Origin: Candidatus Cloacimonas sp. 4484_275
GTDB taxonomy: Bacteria; Cloacimonadota; Cloacimonadia; Cloacimonadales; TCS61
Assembly (NCBI GenBank): GCA_002085205.1
Contig: NATF01000083.1
Location: 1-7,573, forward strand
DNA: 7,573 bases
Direction of reading: 5' to 3'
Position 1 is the first letter of the stretch. The number at the start of each line of letters is the position of its first letter. The notes beneath the pieces are model-generated. The model was not told where the DNA came from. It made no database searches and worked only from the letters and a program-made list of their open reading frames with translations. A program made the translations under genes and the position numbers. Below are positions 5,654-7,573 of the stretch, piece after piece.

Positions 5654-7573
5654 TTAGAAATCAAGTAAATTCTCGTCTTCTTCTTCCTTCTGAGCGTGAG
5701 CCAATTCACTGATAATATCACCAACCGTTTTACCTTCGTCCTTCGCCTTTTCCACCATGCTGTTAAAGTACTTCGTTCCTGTTCCCACGGGAATTCGATG
5801 TCCGATAATGATGCTCTCTTTTAAACCTTCGAGATTATCAACTTTACCTTCAATCGAAGCCTGCGTAAGAACTTTTGTTGTTTCTTGGAAAGAAGCGGCG
5901 GAAAGCCAACTGTCGGTGAGTAGCGATGCTTTGGTTATTCCCAGAAGCAATTGTTCAAAAGTGGCTCCTTCGCCACCCTTCTCTTCGATTCTCTTGTTCT
6001 CTTTCATCACTTGATTTCTATCTACTATTTCTCCTTCCAGGAACATCGTATGTCCCGGATTGATAATTCTGATTTTCTTGAACATTTGCCTGATAATTAC
6101 GGCAATATGTTTATCATCGATTTTTACACCCTGTTTCTGATAAACTTCCTGAATTTCATTCAAAATAAGTGTTTGAGCCGCTTTAATACCTTTTGCTTTA
6201 AGAATATCATGAGGATCAAGCGGACCGCCGGAAAGAGCGTCACCACTATCTACAATATCGCCCTCATGAACGATAATTCGTTTACCGGGCGGAATGATAT
6301 ATCTTTGTTCGGTACCGTCTTCCGCTTTCACGAATATTTCACGACCCTTGTTGGTAAGATTTCCGATGGAAACCGTTCCGGCAATTTCGGAAATAATCGC
6401 TTTATTCTTGGGCTCTCTTGCTTCAAACAAATCCTGAACCCGCGGCAAACCACCGGTGATATCGCTTTGTTTAACCGTAATTCTGGAAGTTTTTCCGAGA
6501 ATATCTCCCGGATAAACATAAACTCCGTCTTCCACTTCGATGTTAAGACCTTTGGGAAGCGGAACCAGTACATCTTTTCCTTCTTCGGTAATAATTTTGA
6601 ATTGCGGCTGCGCCAAATCAACATCGGTGCTGGCAGTTCCTCCGATATGGAATGTTCGCAGAGTCAATTGAGTTCCGGGTTCGCCGATACTCTGAGCGGC
6701 AATCACGCCGACAGGTTCACCGATTGTTACCGGTTTGTTTGTTCCCAGATTTCTGCCGTAACATTTTGCACAAATACCTTTTTCCGATTCGCAAGTAAGC
6801 GGAGAACGAACTTTTACCGAATTGATACCGTGCTTTTGAATGATAATCGCTTTTTCGTTGGTTATCTCTTCATTGGCATGACAAATAATTTCTTCGGTAA
6901 CCGGATCCAAAATATCTTCGGCGGCTGTTCTGCCCTTGATTCTGTCGGAAAGAGGTTCAATTGTTTCCCTGCCTTCTTTCAGAGCGGTAACTTCAATACC
7001 TTCGATAGTTCCGCAATCTTCGGAAGTTATGACGGCATTTTGAGCGACATCGACCAATCTTCTGGTAAGATAGCCTGCATCGGCTGTTTTCAAAGCAGTG
7101 TCAGCCAATCCTTTTCTGGCTCCGTGAGTGGAAATAAAGTATTCCAGAACCGTAAGGCCTTCTTTGAAGTTAGATTTAATCGGTGTTTCGATAACCTCGG
7201 CAATACTTTCGGAAGTTCCTTTGGAAGGTTTGTCCATCAAACCTCTCATTGCTCCGAGCTGTTTAATTTGGTCTTTTCCTCCACGAGCGCTGGAGCTGTA
7301 CATCATATTAATCGGATTAAAACCGTCTCTGTCGGCTTCCAGCTCTTTCATCAGAATATCGGTTACTTCCTCCGTGGTCATTTTCCATTTATCAATAACA
7401 CGATTATATCTTTCCGTCTCCGTAATTTCACCGTTCATATAACTTTTAATAATTTTATTTATCTCTTTCTCGGTTTTTGCAATAATCTCATCTTTAATTG
7501 TAGGTGAAATTACATCGCTGGCGCTGAAAGTAATGCCGGCTTTGGTTGCATATTGAAATCCCAAATCCTTCAA
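5654..7573 (-). CDS. rpoC: RNA polymerase beta' subunit, C-terminal part (5' end beyond the right edge)
   Basis: This is the C-terminal 639 residues of beta', the catalytic-cleft subunit of bacterial RNA polymerase. The frame is open to the window edge, so the first visible codon (TTG) is not the start. Window residues: MMYSSSARGGKDQIKQLGAM (90-109) of the F-loop region; YFISTHGARKGLADTALKT (145-163) of the bridge helix; the zinc site C187, C261, C268 and C271; IAAQSIGEPGTQLTLRTFH (291-309) of the trigger loop, with His309; GGLPRVQDLFEAR (374-386); GVKIDDKHI and LLGITKASLLTDSWLSAASF (543-562) of the C-terminal segment; and an acidic tail DENLLDF. About 55 residues (316-370) separate the trigger-loop GGTAS from DITGG. 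They resemble the second half of the E. coli SI3 insert. The stop is TAA at 5654-5656. Confidence 0.98.
   Translation of the reverse strand: MKDLGFQYATKAGITFSASDVISPTIKDEIIAKTEKEINKIIKSYMNGEITETERYNRVIDKWKMTTEEVTDILMKELEADRDGFNPINMMYSSSARGGKDQIKQLGAMRGLMDKPSKGTSESIAEVIETPIKSNFKEGLTVLEYFISTHGARKGLADTALKTADAGYLTRRLVDVAQNAVITSEDCGTIEGIEVTALKEGRETIEPLSDRIKGRTAAEDILDPVTEEIICHANEEITNEKAIIIQKHGINSVKVRSPLTCESEKGICAKCYGRNLGTNKPVTIGEPVGVIAAQSIGEPGTQLTLRTFHIGGTASTDVDLAQPQFKIITEEGKDVLVPLPKGLNIEVEDGVYVYPGDILGKTSRITVKQSDITGGLPRVQDLFEAREPKNKAIISEIAGTVSIGNLTNKGREIFVKAEDGTEQRYIIPPGKRIIVHEGDIVDSGDALSGGPLDPHDILKAKGIKAAQTLILNEIQEVYQKQGVKIDDKHIAVIIRQMFKKIRIINPGHTMFLEGEIVDRNQVMKENKRIEEKGGEGATFEQLLLGITKASLLTDSWLSAASFQETTKVLTQASIEGKVDNLEGLKESIIIGHRIPVGTGTKYFNSMVEKAKDEGKTVGDIISELAHAQKEEEDENLLDF

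Noticed and set aside
5951..7507. A 518-codon open frame on the plus strand
   Set aside because: It lies wholly opposite rpoC, whose frame is clearly real by its motifs. Its translation is low-complexity, rich in Phe, Asn and Ser, and matches no family I recognise. It is an antisense shadow.

Overview
The window is bacterial chromosome, AT-rich, with the standard code: TGG is used for Trp, and TAA, TAG and TGA all act as stops. Every real gene is on the minus strand, so biological reading order runs from the right edge to the left: rpoC (3' part) > rpsL > rpsG > fusA > terminator > prmC > murA > mnmA (5' part). The plus-strand open frames are shadows of these genes. The taxon cannot be fixed by eye. 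An RpoC trigger loop reading QLTLRTFHIGG with a short insert, together with strong Shine-Dalgarno sites and low GC, loosely suggests an FCB-type or candidate-phylum lineage (Cloacimonadota-like is one guess). This is inference only.

Right half (about 2636-7573): the end of the RNA polymerase operon runs into the str operon. RpoC, S12, S7 and EF-G are separated by gaps of 20, 10 and 14 bases, which is one co-transcribed unit for transcription and translation machinery. No tuf follows fusA. A strong rho-independent terminator (2636-2663) closes the unit. The main anomaly is in fusA: it is split into two frames at about 3552-3557, and roughly 24 residues of domain III are missing. The junction fits a deletion of about 73 bases between two CCAAAT microrepeats.

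Left half (1-2608): prmC (release-factor glutamine methyltransferase), murA (first committed step of peptidoglycan synthesis) and the first 142 codons of mnmA (tRNA 2-thiouridylase). The murA-mnmA gap is 4 bases, so those two are probably one operon. prmC starts at a TTG only 27 bases after the U-tract of the terminator.

No tRNA or rRNA gene, CRISPR array, mobile element or phage gene was seen, and no stretch over 300 bases lacks a gene. I did not find a new biological system. The points worth checking are the fusA lesion, an attenuator-like alternative fold at the fusA/prmC boundary, a compact RpoC insert, and unusual EF-G domain IV tip residues.
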